Source: Cunninghamella blakesleeana (taxonomy: Eukaryota; Mucoromycota; Mucoromycetes; Mucorales; Cunninghamellaceae). Taken from it: 64,000 bases of DNA. Numbering within the stretch: the first letter of the stretch is position 1; each line of letters opens with the position of its first letter. The notes under the pieces are model-generated. The model searched no databases. It was not told where the DNA came from and was given only the letters and a program-made list of their open reading frames with translations. The translations under genes and the position numbers were made by a program. This document shows positions 34,645 through 48,408 of the stretch, one piece after another. Location of the stretch: the NCBI GenBank assembly GCA_017871115.1, contig JAFCIZ010000001.1, forward strand, positions 4,941,501 through 5,005,500. Reading direction: 5' to 3'.

Positions 34645-36228
34645 CATGCCATTCTTAAAACCCACCATATATGAATCAGTATTATGAAATAAATAACATA
34701 TATAAACTGTCAATTAAGTTCAATACGTACAATGTGAATTCCAACCTCATTATCGTCTTTTTTTCTTCAGAGTATCTGTAAGTATAGTAGAATAATGTAT
34801 TATATGTGGTATGATGTAATATTAAACTTTACCTTCTGATTAATATGTATACATATGAATATAAATCTATTTGAAATACATAGTGATAGTTTTTTTTTTT
34901 TTTTTTGAAAAAAAAAAAAAAAAGAATGTGCATTATCATCTATAACTATCCGACAATAAAAATAGCCAACCGATTTATATATCATATAAATTATCGTTAT
35001 TGCTTCGAGAAATCAAATTTCGCCCTATAGCTTTGTATTAGTTTGGTAAAATATTTAATATTTATATTTAATTATATACATAAGCATTATTTTATATTGA
35101 CTTTTTATTAATTATTCTGATTCATTATTCTTATTATTTTGGTTTAGTTATAAAATTCATTCGAGAAATAGTCAAAGTTTAGAACAAGTTAAAAACCAAA
35201 TTCTTTTTTTTAGAATTAATACAAAGAATAACTTGACAAATCTAAATAAATATATAGTTAAATAACATTATTATATTAATATTTTTTAAATAATAAAACA
35301 TTATTCATCTATAATGTATCATCATAAATATGTCTTGGTAATAAAAAATAAAAAAATAAAAAAAATTATGCGACTATGGAAAAATGGATTAACAATTTTG
35401 AAAGGAATAGTTACCATGGTAATATATCCAAATATAGATTTGTACGTCATAAATTTAGAGATAGATCTTAAACTTACATATATAACTTTTTTTTTTTTTG
35501 TCTATCAATTATATCTTACTAGTAATCAATAAAAGGGGATGATTAAAATTATAAATAAAAATAAACGTGGTCAAAGTTTTTTTTTAAAAAAAAAAAAAGA
35601 TAAGAAAAGAATCATTTGTTTTTCACACACACAACTTTTTTTATATAATGGCTTACTTAAAAACGAAAATAACATAATCTTAAATTTATAAATATAAAAT
35701 TTATGGTCATACCGTCTTTTCTTTTTTTTATTGTGCGTAGGTAAAGGGCCTATCATCTTGTGCTACTGTATTCAAATCTCACTTTTTTATATTCAAACAT
35801 AACCAATCCTTTTTAGATATATGTTTACATTCATTTTTCAACATAATATCATTAATGATTAAAGAAAGATAGATTGGTTTTAGATTTTTAATTACTTAAA
35901 AAGCACATTTCATGACAAAAAGGTAAATGCTTTTTTTCTTTTTTCTTTTTTCTTTTTTTCTGTCACTCATTATACATTTGAAAACGAAGATTTTGGGGAG
36001 GGAGATTGTGGAGGAAAAGGAAAGAAAGAAGAAGAAACTGGTTAAATAGAAAGTCCAATTTTCTGGGATAAAAATCACCCATCTTGTCCTATAAAAAAAT
36101 CTTATCTCTACCCAATAATGATAGATATTAAGAGAAGGGAATATTATTCAATTCAAAGAAAAAAAAAAGGTTGGAGATTTTGAATAATCGGGAGAAGATT
36201 TCCGCCTATTCTCCCTCCCCCCCCTTTC

Positions 36229-36260
<32 letters not shown>

Positions 36261-36574
36261 ATAGTGAATGGAACAAATCATCAAGAGAACTTATTTGGTG
36301 TTGATTAACATCATTATCCATTTCATTTCTATTATTTTAAGATGATAAATAAATAAAGTTACCTGAGATTAAATCTTGAAACTACCTAAAAAAGGCAAGT
36401 CAGGTATCTTTTAGGAAATAAATTGTCAAAGCAGTTTGTATCAAATGAAAAAAAGAGATCATTCAAACAATTTATTTTTTTTAATCTCACAATTTTTAAA
36501 TCTTATTTATTAAAGATAGATGCAGGGTTAATGATCATTTACAAATAATAATAATTAAATAATTATATTAGAAA

Positions 36575-36610
<36 letters not shown>
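36575..36610. repeat. (AAT)n microsatellite
   Basis: About 12 AAT units downstream of the NsdD-type gene (between it and the gene-poor region). Confidence 0.8.
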
Positions 36611-36619
<9 letters not shown>

Positions 36620-36820
36620 GTAAAAAATATACGTAGAAAAAAAGGAAAACAAACAAATATTTAAAAATAAAAAAAATTAAAAAAACATATATATATATAT
36701 ATATAAAAATGAGGTATAAACATAGAAAAAATAAAAATAAAAAAAAGAGGGAGTTTTTCTTAGGGGCTTAGGTAAAAAAAAATAAAAATAAATATAATAT
36801 AAATATAAATATAATAATAA

Positions 36821-38008
36821 TTATTCATTTTGATGATTAGTTTCATTAGAAGAATCTGTAGTATTAGCGGAGGCAGCAGCAGCGGCAGCAGCGGCAGCAG
36901 CAGCTTTCTTTCTTGTTAATTTAGCATAATCTAAATAAATTAAAATTAGAATAAATATAAAATAATAATTTAAATGAAGAAAGGGAGAAGGGATGGAAGG
37001 GAAAAACTTACGTAAACCACATGCATTACAAAGCGTTCGTGCACCATCAGGTCCTCGTCTCCATTCAGGTGTTTCCGAGATATTACATGAATGACATCTA
37101 CCTTGAAAATTGGTTCGTTTCTATTTTTATATAATAATAATTAATAAATCAAAAAAAAAAATCTAATTATATTTTTTTTTTCTTTCTTTTTATATAACTT
37201 ACCCCTCTTTTTCTTTGTCTTATTGTATGAGATTGCCAATTGGTATCCTTTTTAATCCCACTTGAAAGAGAATTACGTGCTAAAGGAGAAGATAATCTTG
37301 GAGAAATAGATGAAGAAGAAGGAGATGAGATAGATGAAGATGAAGATGAAGGTATAGATGAAGATAATGAGGAAGATGATGTTGATGATGATGATGATGA
37401 TGATTGTGATAATTGATACTTTCTTAACCTTAATAAAGAATTTAATACTTGATTTGCTTTTCCAATCATTTCATCCATCCATGGTTGTAGTTCAGTTGTA
37501 TGTTGGGGTGATATTAAATAAGGTTTATAGTGAATAATATTTTCAAATAAACCATGAGATTGTTGTACAACTTGATCAACATCGGATGTTATACTATGTA
37601 TATTGTTGTTGTTGTTGTTGTTGTTGTTAATACTGTTATTACTATGTTTATTATTCATTGGCTGTAATTTATGTTGATGATATTGATGATGATGGTGGTG
37701 GTGGTGGTCATCATCATAAATGGGTATATCTAAAGAACTACGAGGTGGGGAAGGGGGTGAATAAATGGATGGAAATGAAGATGATGATAAAGTAGATGGT
37801 GTAGGTGGTGATAATAATAATGAATTTTTATTTGGTATATACTCGTCAAGGCTACTAATAGGTGGTAAAATAAATCGTTCAGGTGATGATGGTTTTCTAA
37901 TATATGTATATTAATTTAAATTAAAACGTAAGTAAATAAATGTATAATAGATTATTATTTTTCAAAAGTCTTTTACCTTTGATAATGAGTTGATATAGAA
38001 GAGTTCAT
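36821..38008 (-). CDS. NsdD-type GATA transcription factor
   Basis: Four exons on the minus strand: 38008-37977, 37896-37203, 37120-37012, 36930-36821, 314 aa. The single finger is C-terminal: [30 protein letters not shown], then HYAKLTRKK. The 18-residue loop with [11 protein letters not shown] and the HYAKL ending are those of NsdD/SUB-1 factors (sexual development and light-linked regulation in ascomycetes) and related WC-2-type fingers. The finger is followed by an Ala run. Upstream, about residues 125-180 hold a helical segment ([20 protein letters not shown]) also seen in this class. The remainder is Ser/Asn/His-rich. The 32-base first exon gives [10 protein letters not shown]. Developmental role is inferred. 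Confidence 0.85.
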
Positions 38009-38039
38009 ATTAATAATAATAAAATATATAAAGAAAAGG

Positions 38040-38097
38040 AAAGAAAGAAGAAAGAAAGAAAGAAAGAAAGATAGAATAAATAAATAAATAAATAAAA
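38040..38097. repeat. GAAA and TAAA repeats
   Basis: Tandem GAAA units followed by TAAA units just upstream of the NsdD-type start codon, thus in its leader or promoter. Confidence 0.8.
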
Positions 38098-38420
38098 AAG
38101 GATGAAACAAAAGAGTTAAATATTTAAAAAAAAGGAGTTTTTTAAAAAAAAAAAAATAGAAAGAGAAATAAAAAAAATCTTGATTGAACCGATGTTTAGC
38201 CTATAAATGCTTTATATATAAGCTTTTTTTTTATTGAATGATGATTGGCTAATGACAAAATAAAAAGTCAATAAGGCGTATGATGAGAATAATGTAGCAA
38301 AAAAATTTCCTTTTTTGTACCTTGCCACTTTATTTTTTCGAATCCCATAACTCTTTTCCAATAAGATCACATGCTGTTTATTTCTCACCCTTTTATATAT
38401 AAACTTTTTAATTTTTTTTT

Positions 38421-38458
38421 GGGGGGGGGAATGGAAGTGGGAAGGTGGGAGGGAGGGG
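38421..38458 (+). promoter_or_regulatory. G-quadruplex-like G tracts upstream of the NsdD-type gene
   Basis: A run of nine G (38421-38429) is followed by GGGAAGGTGGGAGGGAGGGG (38439-38458), which meets the four-tract, short-loop pattern for a G-quadruplex. It lies about 410 bases before the start codon of the minus-strand GATA gene, whose coding strand is C-rich here. A fungal pyrimidine promoter tract is the simpler reading. Confidence 0.55.
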
Positions 38459-40078
38459 ATTGTTATCATTGAAAGTACTGAATGTGTGAGGCACGTGGTA
38501 CATTTGAACAAATGGCATAAAATATAGCAATCTTTTTTTTTTTAAACTAATTAAACAAAATAAAAATTTAATTGGTTTTATAATGCTAATTGATAATGAA
38601 AAAATAGAAAAAGAAAAAATTGATAACTACCTAGCTTTAATATTGAAATAAAAATATTCTAGAAAATTGCTTGATTATGGTCAAAAGAATTATATATATG
38701 TATTTTTACTTGATTTGTCGATTGACTTTGACATAAATTTAAAAGATGAAAAAATGGCAAAAGGACAATAAATTGGTAATACAATATTAATTGTTTAACA
38801 CGATCTTTTTCAATCTTCATTTTTTTCCTTACTGAGAAAAAAGCATGACAGCCCGTTAAGAAAAAATAATCTAAGTTTGTTAATGTTTAATGTGGATCGG
38901 TTTTAAAACTCCGTACCGACAGATTCGAATGATGGAGGTTTTCGAGCGTAAAAATTCCAAAAAAAAAAACTCGTTTTTAGATAGATAATCCTTTGATACT
39001 TTTTTTTTTCTTTTTTCTTTTAATTTATATGTACCATTTTATTATAAATATGTAACTATATTCTATTTGTAATGAAGAATTATATTAATATTAATAATAA
39101 TAATGACCAAATAAAAAGTCAATTAAATACATACTTTTGGTGTTTTGGGAGAATCACATTAAATCTTGTTTTAATTAAAAACATAAAGATAGATCTTAAA
39201 AAAAAACTATATTTGGTATGGTATTCTTGCAAGGATTCCTTTTTGTGTCAGGTTAAAAAAAATATATTTATATATGTTTTTTTGTTTTAAAAAATGTGAT
39301 AATGAGAAGTGCCATCATTAAAACCCAGTAACCTCTATTCAACTTTAAATTCAAAGCTTTTTCCAAGTATTAAAATAAATTGGGAATAGTAAAAAAAAGA
39401 AAAAAAAAGATTTGTATATTTTTTTTTCGGTAAACATATACTCTCTCTTTTTCTTCTTTTTTAGTATATTTATAAATATGTACACCTTTTTCAATTATAT
39501 ATAAATTTTTATTTGAGTAACTTTGATACAATCGATCGAATCAAATTGAAGATTTGTAATAATATCATTATTACATTTATAAAATAAATAAAATAATACA
39601 AGACTTTGCATGTTATTCCCAAAGAAAAAGGATAATCCTTCCCCAATCTTTATCTTTGTTTCATATTAATGGATTTATTAATTATCATCTGATTTTAGAA
39701 TTAAAAAACGAATGGGCCAAGCTTTTCTTTGTCTTTATAACTAAAATGACTTCGGAAACTCAAAAAGGTATATGTGATCATAAATCATCAATCTTTTTAT
39801 CTTCTATTTTTATTTACAAGTATTTATATATTGTGTTGTGTTACCCTTTATGTATAAATATATTTATCTTTTTTCTTCTTCTTCGATATATAAATATAGA
39901 AATGGAGCCGAAAAAAAAAAAGAAAGTGTTTGTTATTTAATAAAAAAATTTTGTACAACTACGATCAGTTTTTTTTTTTTAAAAAAAAATAAAATATAGT
40001 TTTTATAAAGAACAAACAACATAATTCTAATTTTACCCCAACCAAATTCCTTTTTTTTTTTTATTTTTATGACTAAAA

Positions 40079-41525
40079 TTAACTATTAATTACATTAATT
40101 TTTTTTAAAAAATAGATAATTGAATTTATGCATTTTAGATACATTTCATAGGGAATAGTATAAACTGTAGGATCACTAAAAAAAATAAAAGCTAAAAAAA
40201 CACCTTCTAAACAGGACATGATTAATCCAGTCATACAAAATTCAAAATTAGCCGTAAATTCCTTGTTAATTAATTGCATTTGCAAAATAAATCCCCAAAT
40301 ATTAATAATAAATGGCACTAAAATCATCATCAATAAAGAATTATACGTTAATACATATATACATCACATGCATACACACTTTGTATATAATCAGGCTGTA
40401 TATTATAATCATTATTACCACATGGATATAAAAAGCTACGAAGGACAATCTTTGTAAAAGCTGTATTTTGGAGTTTCGAGGTTTTCATGCCATCGGCAGC
40501 GCTCTTATTATTTATATGTAGAGAACCATTGGAAGCTAATTGGTAATATTGTTGTTGTTGATTAGAAGAAGCGGAAGAAAGAGATGATTCTTGGTCATCG
40601 TTTTTTATTGCTAAGACATCCAAAAAAGTTTGCGTCTTTTCAATGATTCGAAATTGTTTCATTGTTCTTTTTTTCACCCGGTAAATAGACAATAGAGCTA
40701 TATTTGATAAAATAAAACCAAGCGTTGTTATAAAAAATAAAAAAGAATAATAATATTCCCATGATTTTTTTTCATAAGTGCGTTCGACAAAATTCGAATA
40801 ATACCTAACAATAAAAAAATAAAAAATTAAAAGGAGTTGAGCAAAAAACATAATATATATTTTCAAGTATATATAAATATGTATATAATATCAGTATTTT
40901 TCATTCTCTTTTTTTTTATTATTATTATTATTTTCTTTCTTTACCAACAAAAATTATCAACTTCAAAAAAAAGCGCTTCGACCTTTCTTGAATTATTTTG
41001 AGTACCAAATATACAATATAGACTACCAACAAAAGAATAAAGGAGAGACAAGGGAATTAAAAGATATTCAGGGCGGTAGGACCATTTTATATCCAAAACG
41101 AACAATAAAAACAAATGGATACCAACCATCGAGAGTAAACTACTGGTTAATAACGATAAAATGGAATCTACAATTAGAAAAGCATGACAATACGACGTAT
41201 TCACATCGTTTTGTAATGATTTTAGATCCAAACCATGATTCACTAGCGAAACAAGAATCGCAAAGATAACGCAATGGAGTGAGACTCGCTGGGCATCGGT
41301 TGGATGATAATATAACATATAACCATAGACAGCCAATACAATCACACCAGCCACCACACTTAGGATGGTACATATTAATTCAACTCTGTACAATACGTCA
41401 TATTGATTATGCTGAAATTCAAATTGAGCTTTTGGAAGAGAGTTCAAGAGCGTTGTACTACCATTCAGATCATGAATCATACATGTAAAAATTAATGAAT
41501 AAAGTAATATAATATAAATAAACAA
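40079..41525 (-). CDS. Seven-transmembrane receptor-like protein
   Basis: Three exons on the minus strand: 41525-40945, 40804-40419, 40317-40079, 401 aa. The short N-terminus has a hydrophobic signal or anchor and a glycosylation sequon. Seven hydrophobic segments follow, among them VELICTILSVVAGVIVLAVY, SLHCVIFAILVSLVNHGL, LLTSSLLSMVGIHLFLLFVL, LLIPLSLLYSFVGSLYCIF, YYYSFLFFITTLGFILSNIA, a long hydrophilic loop with poly-Q (about 255-320), and VPFIINIWGFILQM and GLIMSCLEGVFLAFIFF. Layout (large third inner loop, Cys in TSYCHAF after helix 2) suits a fungal GPCR of the cAMP-receptor-like/Git3 kind, but sequence motifs are weak. The last intron is placed by phase (CCATGTG/GTAATA..TTTTAG/TGCCA). 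Confidence 0.65.
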
Positions 41526-42204
41526 TGAGACTATATAATAATATAACGACTATTAAATTTGACAACCTATTATGAAACAATAAAAACAACAAAAGAGGAA
41601 AAATAAAAAAAGTTTTTTTATATTTTATTTAAATCCATAGCATCTCCGATATTATTTTTCTACTGTTTCAGATAAAATCAGGTTATAAAAATAAAACCTA
41701 TCGAAACAGATTCTGTTCCTTTAAATATATCTGTCTAGTAGTAGCGTTGTCATATTAACTAATATTAATTATTTTATTTTTTAATATTATATAAAAATTA
41801 CATTATGGAAACATATTTTAAAAAAAGTGAGATAGAATAATTTATTAAAATAAAACCTCAGTCCCTATCACCAATAACAGCAACAAAAAAAAAACAAAAA
41901 TCAAAAAATGGTAAGAGATAATATATCTATGACATCATAGCCATGAATAAACGAACGAAAAAAAAAAAAAAAAAGAATAAAAGAAAATGTCATTTTTTAA
42001 CTGCATATAGTAGAGAAAGAGAGAAAAAAGAGAGATTTTATTTTTCATTGTTTGATGAAATTCTTGATTAATGCAAAAATATATAAAATGGAAATTTGTG
42101 ACGGTGAATAAATATTCTCTTTCCAATTATTTCATTCTCTCTTTAAAATTATTTAGTGAGCCTTTTTTTTTTTTCCTTTTCTTTGTTTTTCTTTAAAAAA
42201 AAAT
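41526..42204. promoter_or_regulatory. Divergent intergenic region, receptor-like / small membrane protein
   Basis: 679 bases between divergent starts, likely two promoters. Contains an interrupted hairpin (41663-41709): CTGTTTC pairs with GAAACAG and AGGTT with AACCT. The remainder is A/T-rich, with a T/C tract before the small gene (42160-42195). Confidence 0.45.
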
Positions 42205-42921
42205 ATGTCAACAGATAATAAAGAAGATATTATTAAAGATAAACTAATAAATTACAAACCTAATGAAGAGGAAAGAAAAGTTATTCAATCAGCATTATTT
42301 AATTTAATAACTTATGGTAGAAATAAAAATGGATAATTTTTTTCAGCTTGTATATATCAAAAAAAAAAGAAAGAAAAAAAAAACTGAGAAGTAACGTGTC
42401 AGTATACTTACTACTTTTTGTTTATATTTATATTTATATTTTTTTATTTTATTTTTGATATATTAAAGCTTCTGTTGGTGCTGCTGCTTTAGGTGTTAGT
42501 GGTAGAATGTGGTGTATGTATATTAAATATGAAAAGTTATTAATTTTTGTATTATTCAGCTAATTTTTTTTTTTTATGTACATATTCATATTAATAGCAA
42601 AATCAAGAGCCGCTCTTGGAAAGAAAAGAACAGCTATCCCAGCTATATGTAAATATAATAAATATATGAATATTAATATGAATGATAAAGGATTATTTCT
42701 ATCAAATAATATACTGATATTGGTTATTTCATTATATAGTAGGAACTTTTACAGGTTTAGCTTTTGGTGGATTACTTGGTATGTCCCAAGGGATGAAAAA
42801 ATTAAAAGAAGGATTACCTTTAGAATCACCTTTATTAGCTATTATTAAAGAAAACGAACAATTAAAGCAACAAAAAATGGACGAAACTCTATCTGATATT
42901 ATGAATAAACATAATAAATAA
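42205..42921 (+). CDS. Small membrane protein, weakly OCIA-like
   Basis: Four exons, 42205-42316, 42479-42523, 42598-42648, 42740-42921, 129 aa, every join in frame. Two Gly/Ala-rich hydrophobic stretches, ASVGAAALGVSGRMW and AILGTFTGLAFGGLLGMSQG, flank a basic loop (KSRAALGKKRTA). The tail is a charged helix ending MNKHNK. The layout (acidic N-terminus with PNEEERKVIQSAL, two short membrane helices) recalls OCIA-domain proteins of endosomes and mitochondria, but the match is weak. Function unknown. Two of the exons are 45 and 51 bases long. Confidence 0.62.
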
Positions 42922-42926
42922 ATAAA

Positions 42927-42957
<31 letters not shown>

Positions 42958-43000
42958 ATTCTATTAATATCTCTCTCTCTCTCTCTTTCTTTCTTTCTCC
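42919..43000. repeat. TAAA and CT microsatellites
   Basis: A (TAAA)n tract runs from the stop codon of the small membrane gene to about 42958, followed by a CT tract (about 42971-42999). They lie in the 324-base gap before GNA1, the rest of which is T/C-rich promoter sequence. Confidence 0.7.
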
Positions 43001-43245
43001 TTTTTTATATCTATATATGAATGTGTATATGCTAATATTTCCCGCAATATAAAAAAAAAAAAAATGCGTTGACTTTTGCCTTTATCTTATTCGATAATTA
43101 TTCCGAGGAACATTGCAATTTTACAAATATATAAAAATAAATATATTCATACATATATATAAATCGCTCACTCTCTCTTTTTTTTTTAATTTCTTTTTTC
43201 TTTTTCTTATTTATCTTTTTATATTTAAAAATTAATAAATCCATT

Positions 43246-43889
43246 ATGACCATAGACTTTATAACTGTAGATGATTATCAATTTGATGATTTTAATTTAA
43301 TATCGCCTCAAGTACAAAAGGCATTACCACCAAATTATAGTATTCGACCCCTTGGTTCCAGTGATATAAAAAGAGGTCACTTAAAAGTTTTAAGCGTATT
43401 AACAGAAACAGGAGACCATTCAGCTGAAGATTGGTTAGATCAATTTAATTATATGAAAAAAAGAAACGACACATGTAAGAAATGTTTATATAAATATATA
43501 TTATTTATTAAAGCACAGCCATTATTTATTCATTCCTTTTTTTTATTTCTTCATTTCTCCCTTAAGATTTTAATATTGTTATTGTAGATCATACAACAGA
43601 TTCCATAGCGGCTGTTGGTACATTATTAATCGAGCGTAAATTTGTACATCATAATGGAATAGTTGGTCATATTGAAGATATTGCAGTAGCGAATAATCAA
43701 CAAGGAAAAAAATTAGGTTTAAGAATGATTGAAGCTTTGCAATATATTGGTTTAAAAAAAAACTGTTATAAAATCATTTTGGATTGTAGTATCAAAAATG
43801 TTCCATTTTATGAAAAGTGTGGTTTTATTCAAAAAGAAAGTCAAATGGCTTGGTATACTTCAACAAATAATAATCAATCTCTTTTATAA
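43246..43889 (+). CDS. GNA1: Glucosamine 6-phosphate N-acetyltransferase
   Basis: Transfers acetyl from acetyl-CoA to glucosamine 6-phosphate, the second dedicated step toward UDP-GlcNAc and hence chitin. Exons 43246-43474 and 43588-43889, 176 aa. The GNAT fold is plain: LTETGDHSAEDWLDQFNYMK, then AVGTLLIERKFVHHNGIVGH, IEDIAVANNQQGKKLGLRMI (acetyl-CoA loop, Q-Q-G-K-x-L-G) and KIILDCSIKNVPFYEKCGFI, all close to yeast Gna1. The His-rich KFVHHNGIVGHIEDI block carries the substrate-binding region. Single small intron in the loop after the RND(T) segment. Confident identification. Confidence 0.93.
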
Positions 43890-44413
43890 AATGAAAAAAG
43901 AAAAAAAAAATACCATTTCACAATTCTATCTTTGCTTTTGATTATTTATGATTATTTACTTTTAAAATAAATAAATAGCTGATTATAACATATTATAAAA
44001 GAAAAAATACTTTTATTCAATGTAGGAAGATCATGTATAAGACTATATAAATATTTGTGATTAAATGCTTTGTAAAGGGGATATATTTTATTAGCTCCGC
44101 AGCCGATGACCAAAACCTGGCGGGCAAAATTTTTAAATATGGAAAATTTTCAACTTTCATTCTTTTTTTCCTTCCTTTTTTTTTTTTTTTCAACTGTTTT
44201 TTACTCAATGATCTTTAATACTGAATTTATTATTATTAAACATTCATATCAACTCCTTTTTCTTATTTAAATCTGTTAGAATTTTCTTTATTATAATTTA
44301 ACTTGTAGTTTTCACATTACACTTTTTAATTGTTACTTTACTTTATTATTACTATACCTATCTATAGATTTACCATTTTATTATTATTATTATTATTATT
44401 AAATATATGAAAT
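43890..44413. other. Intergenic, GNA1 to AGC kinase
   Basis: No gene. A GC-richer patch at about 44093-44125 (AGCTCCGCAGCCGATGACC..) stands out and may be a regulatory element; T-runs and an AAT repeat precede the kinase start. Confidence 0.5.
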
Positions 44414-46174
<1,761 letters not shown>

Positions 46175-46510
46175 AACAAATGACATATATTTTCATTATT
46201 ATTAAGAAAAAAGAATAAATTTATATATATAGTATATTTTAGTTAAAATAGTTGCATTAATATTGATTAAAACTTAAAACCTTTCATTTCATTATGATTG
46301 GTGGAACACATTTTTCTTTTTTCGCATAGATGTTGAACCCATGTAAACATATGGTAACCACAACAACAACAACAAAAAAAAATGTTTTAGTGCTATATTT
46401 ATTTATTTACGATTCCTATTTTCTTTTTTATTTTTTTTCTTCTTCTTTTCTCTTTTTATTTCTTTTTACTTTTTTTTCTCTTACTTTTTTTTTTTTTTTA
46501 ATAAAAGGAA
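46175..46510. other. Intergenic spacer
   Basis: Contains T/C-rich promoter sequence (about 46400-46500) directly before the HABP4/Stm1-like start. No other feature seen. Confidence 0.5.
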
Positions 46511-47806
46511 ATGTCACATAACCGATTCAGTGTTTTATTAGGCGGAGGTGATGATGATCAAGAATTAGATAAATTAGGTAATACTAAACCATCGGAAAAT
46601 AAACAAGAACCTCCAAGATCTCGGCGTACTATTCAACCAGCTGGTAAGTTTTTAAATATTAATAATTTATATATAATATAATATAATATAATATATATAG
46701 TATATATGGAAGGACAAGAATAATAAATGAATAATTACGAAAAAAAATCACATTTATTCTTATTTTTTTTTTAAAAAAAAAAAACAGTATCACCACCATC
46801 AAGACACTTTAGAGGTAGAAAATCTGAAACATTTGATGAACCACCCAAAAAAAATAATGATAATAATGAACGTAAACCCAATGACACTATAAAAGGAAGT
46901 CAAAATACAAATAAATTTGGTACAGGTGAAAAGCCTCGCGGTCGTCCTTTTGATCGTCATAGTGCTGCAGCTTATGAGTAAATAAAATAAAATAAAATCA
47001 AAAAGGGATGATCTTTATATTCATTTGAATTTTTTCTTTTCCTTGCTTTATAGTGTACAAGGTACAAAGAAAAAAAATAATCAAAGTTGGGGAAATCCAG
47101 TTTCATCTGAATTAGCAGGGTAATAAATAATAATAATAATAATAAAATTTACGTCTGTATATATTTATTTATTTATGTATAAACAAACAATCATTATTAT
47201 TTTATCCATAAAAAAATTTCTTTTTTTAGAGCTACTGATAAATTATTCCCTAATGACCCAGATGCTGCTGAACCAATGAACGAACAAACTACTGAAGAAG
47301 TAGATAATACAATGACTTTGGAAGAATATAAAGCTAAACACCAAAATTCATCTTTATCAAAAAAGAATGAAACAAATATAAGAGCACCTAATGATGGTTT
47401 AGAAGATGATTCATGGAAAAATAATATTATTCATCGTTCTGAAAATGATGATTATTATTCTGGCAAGGTAATGCACTATATTTTATTTTATTTTTGAAAC
47501 GTTTTAAAAAAAAAATATTATATATTATTTATTTACTTTTATAAATAATAATAATAATAATAATAATAATAATTTTTTATTTTTTTATTACTATTAATAA
47601 TAAAAACTTAGGGTGCAACAAGTAAAGCTAGAATTAGAAATAAAAAGGAAAAAGTTTTTTTAGATATTGATCCTCCGAAACATCAGCCCAATAACCGAGG
47701 TCGTGGTAATAGACGTCGAGGAAATGGACGAAATAATAATAGTAAGACTAGATTTAATGAACAATTAAATTTGTCTGACAATACTGTATTTCCTACGTTA
47801 GGTTAA
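46511..47806 (+). CDS. STM1: HABP4/SERBP1 (Stm1-like) ribosome-associated RNA-binding protein
   Basis: Five exons: 46511-46643, 46788-46977, 47054-47119, 47230-47467, 47612-47806; 273 aa. The N-terminus has FSVLLGGGDDD and SRRTIQPA as in Stm1/SERBP1. RPFDRHSAAAYDVQGTKKKN and QSWGN follow, then an acidic middle with TMTLEEYKAKH (the conserved MTLEEY), a basic NKKEK segment and a C-terminal RGRGNRRRGNGRNNN patch. Family members clamp inactive ribosomes and bind mRNA. Disordered overall, which matches the family. Intron 1 ends in a T-run/A-run before CAG. Confidence 0.87.
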
Positions 47807-48408
47807 AAAAAAAAAAAACATCAATATTTTGTTTTTTTTATATACATATGTATGTAGTCTTTTTTATAAAGAAAAAAAAAAAAGTTGGTTTTTTTATTAT
47901 TATTATTTTGATAAATAAATAAATAAATCATTAATTATTATTATTTCTAATTTTGAAACTCGTAATGATAATTAACTTTCAATGTAATACAAATTGAATT
48001 CCCTTATTTGATTGGATTCATTTATTTTTTATTATACAAATTGATCAATCTAAACTAGATTTTTATCTTATTTTGCATATTAGCCTAAAATAATATATAT
48101 ATATATAAATATACATATATATGTTCCCCCCTTTTTTAATTAAATTGCTTTTTCCCTCTTTTTTCTTTCTCTCTCTCTCTCTCTCTTTTTTTCATTTTCG
48201 TTTTTTTCTTTTTTTTTCTTTTAAATATACATATTGATTTACTAATATAAATATATATATTTTTTATTTTTTAGTTTCATTTTATTTCTCTTTCTCTTTT
48301 CTTTCCTCAATCCACTTTTTTTTTTTTTTTTAATTCTTTTTTAAAATCTCTTTTTTGTAAATACATTACTTCATTTTTGTAAACATATTATATTATATAT
48401 AAATCATT
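47807..48408. other. Intergenic, mRNA-binding protein to phosphatase
   Basis: Strongly pyrimidine-rich on the plus strand from about 48125 to 48345 (CCCCCCTTTTTT, a CT repeat at 48169-48186, repeated CTTT), consistent with a promoter tract and 5' leader of the phosphatase. No gene. Confidence 0.5.

Larger units (their letters stand above)
34599..36820. other. Long gene-poor intergenic region
   Basis: 2.2 kb without a supportable gene. It holds T-run/A-run pairs (34890-34923, 35578-35600, 36230-36259), a C-rich pyrimidine tract on the plus strand (36203-36230), an AAT repeat (36575-36610) and an E-box near the left edge. Short ORFs are homopolymer read-through. Confidence 0.5.
38009..40078. 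other. Intergenic: upstream of the NsdD-type gene and downstream of the receptor-like gene
   Basis: GAAA/TAAA repeats at 38040-38097, a G-rich element at 38421-38458 (separate entry), a GC-richer patch at about 38890-38950 with CGG and CCG triplets, otherwise A/T runs. No gene supported, although the region is 2 kb long. Confidence 0.5.

Noticed and set aside
38880..38960. tRNA-like B box (AGATTCGAATG) near 38925
   Set aside because: No matching A box, acceptor stem or cloverleaf could be formed.
40395..40420. 23-base intron ending at TATACAG in the receptor gene
   Set aside because: Too short to splice; the TTTTAG acceptor at 40318 gives a normal intron of about 100 bases and keeps frame.
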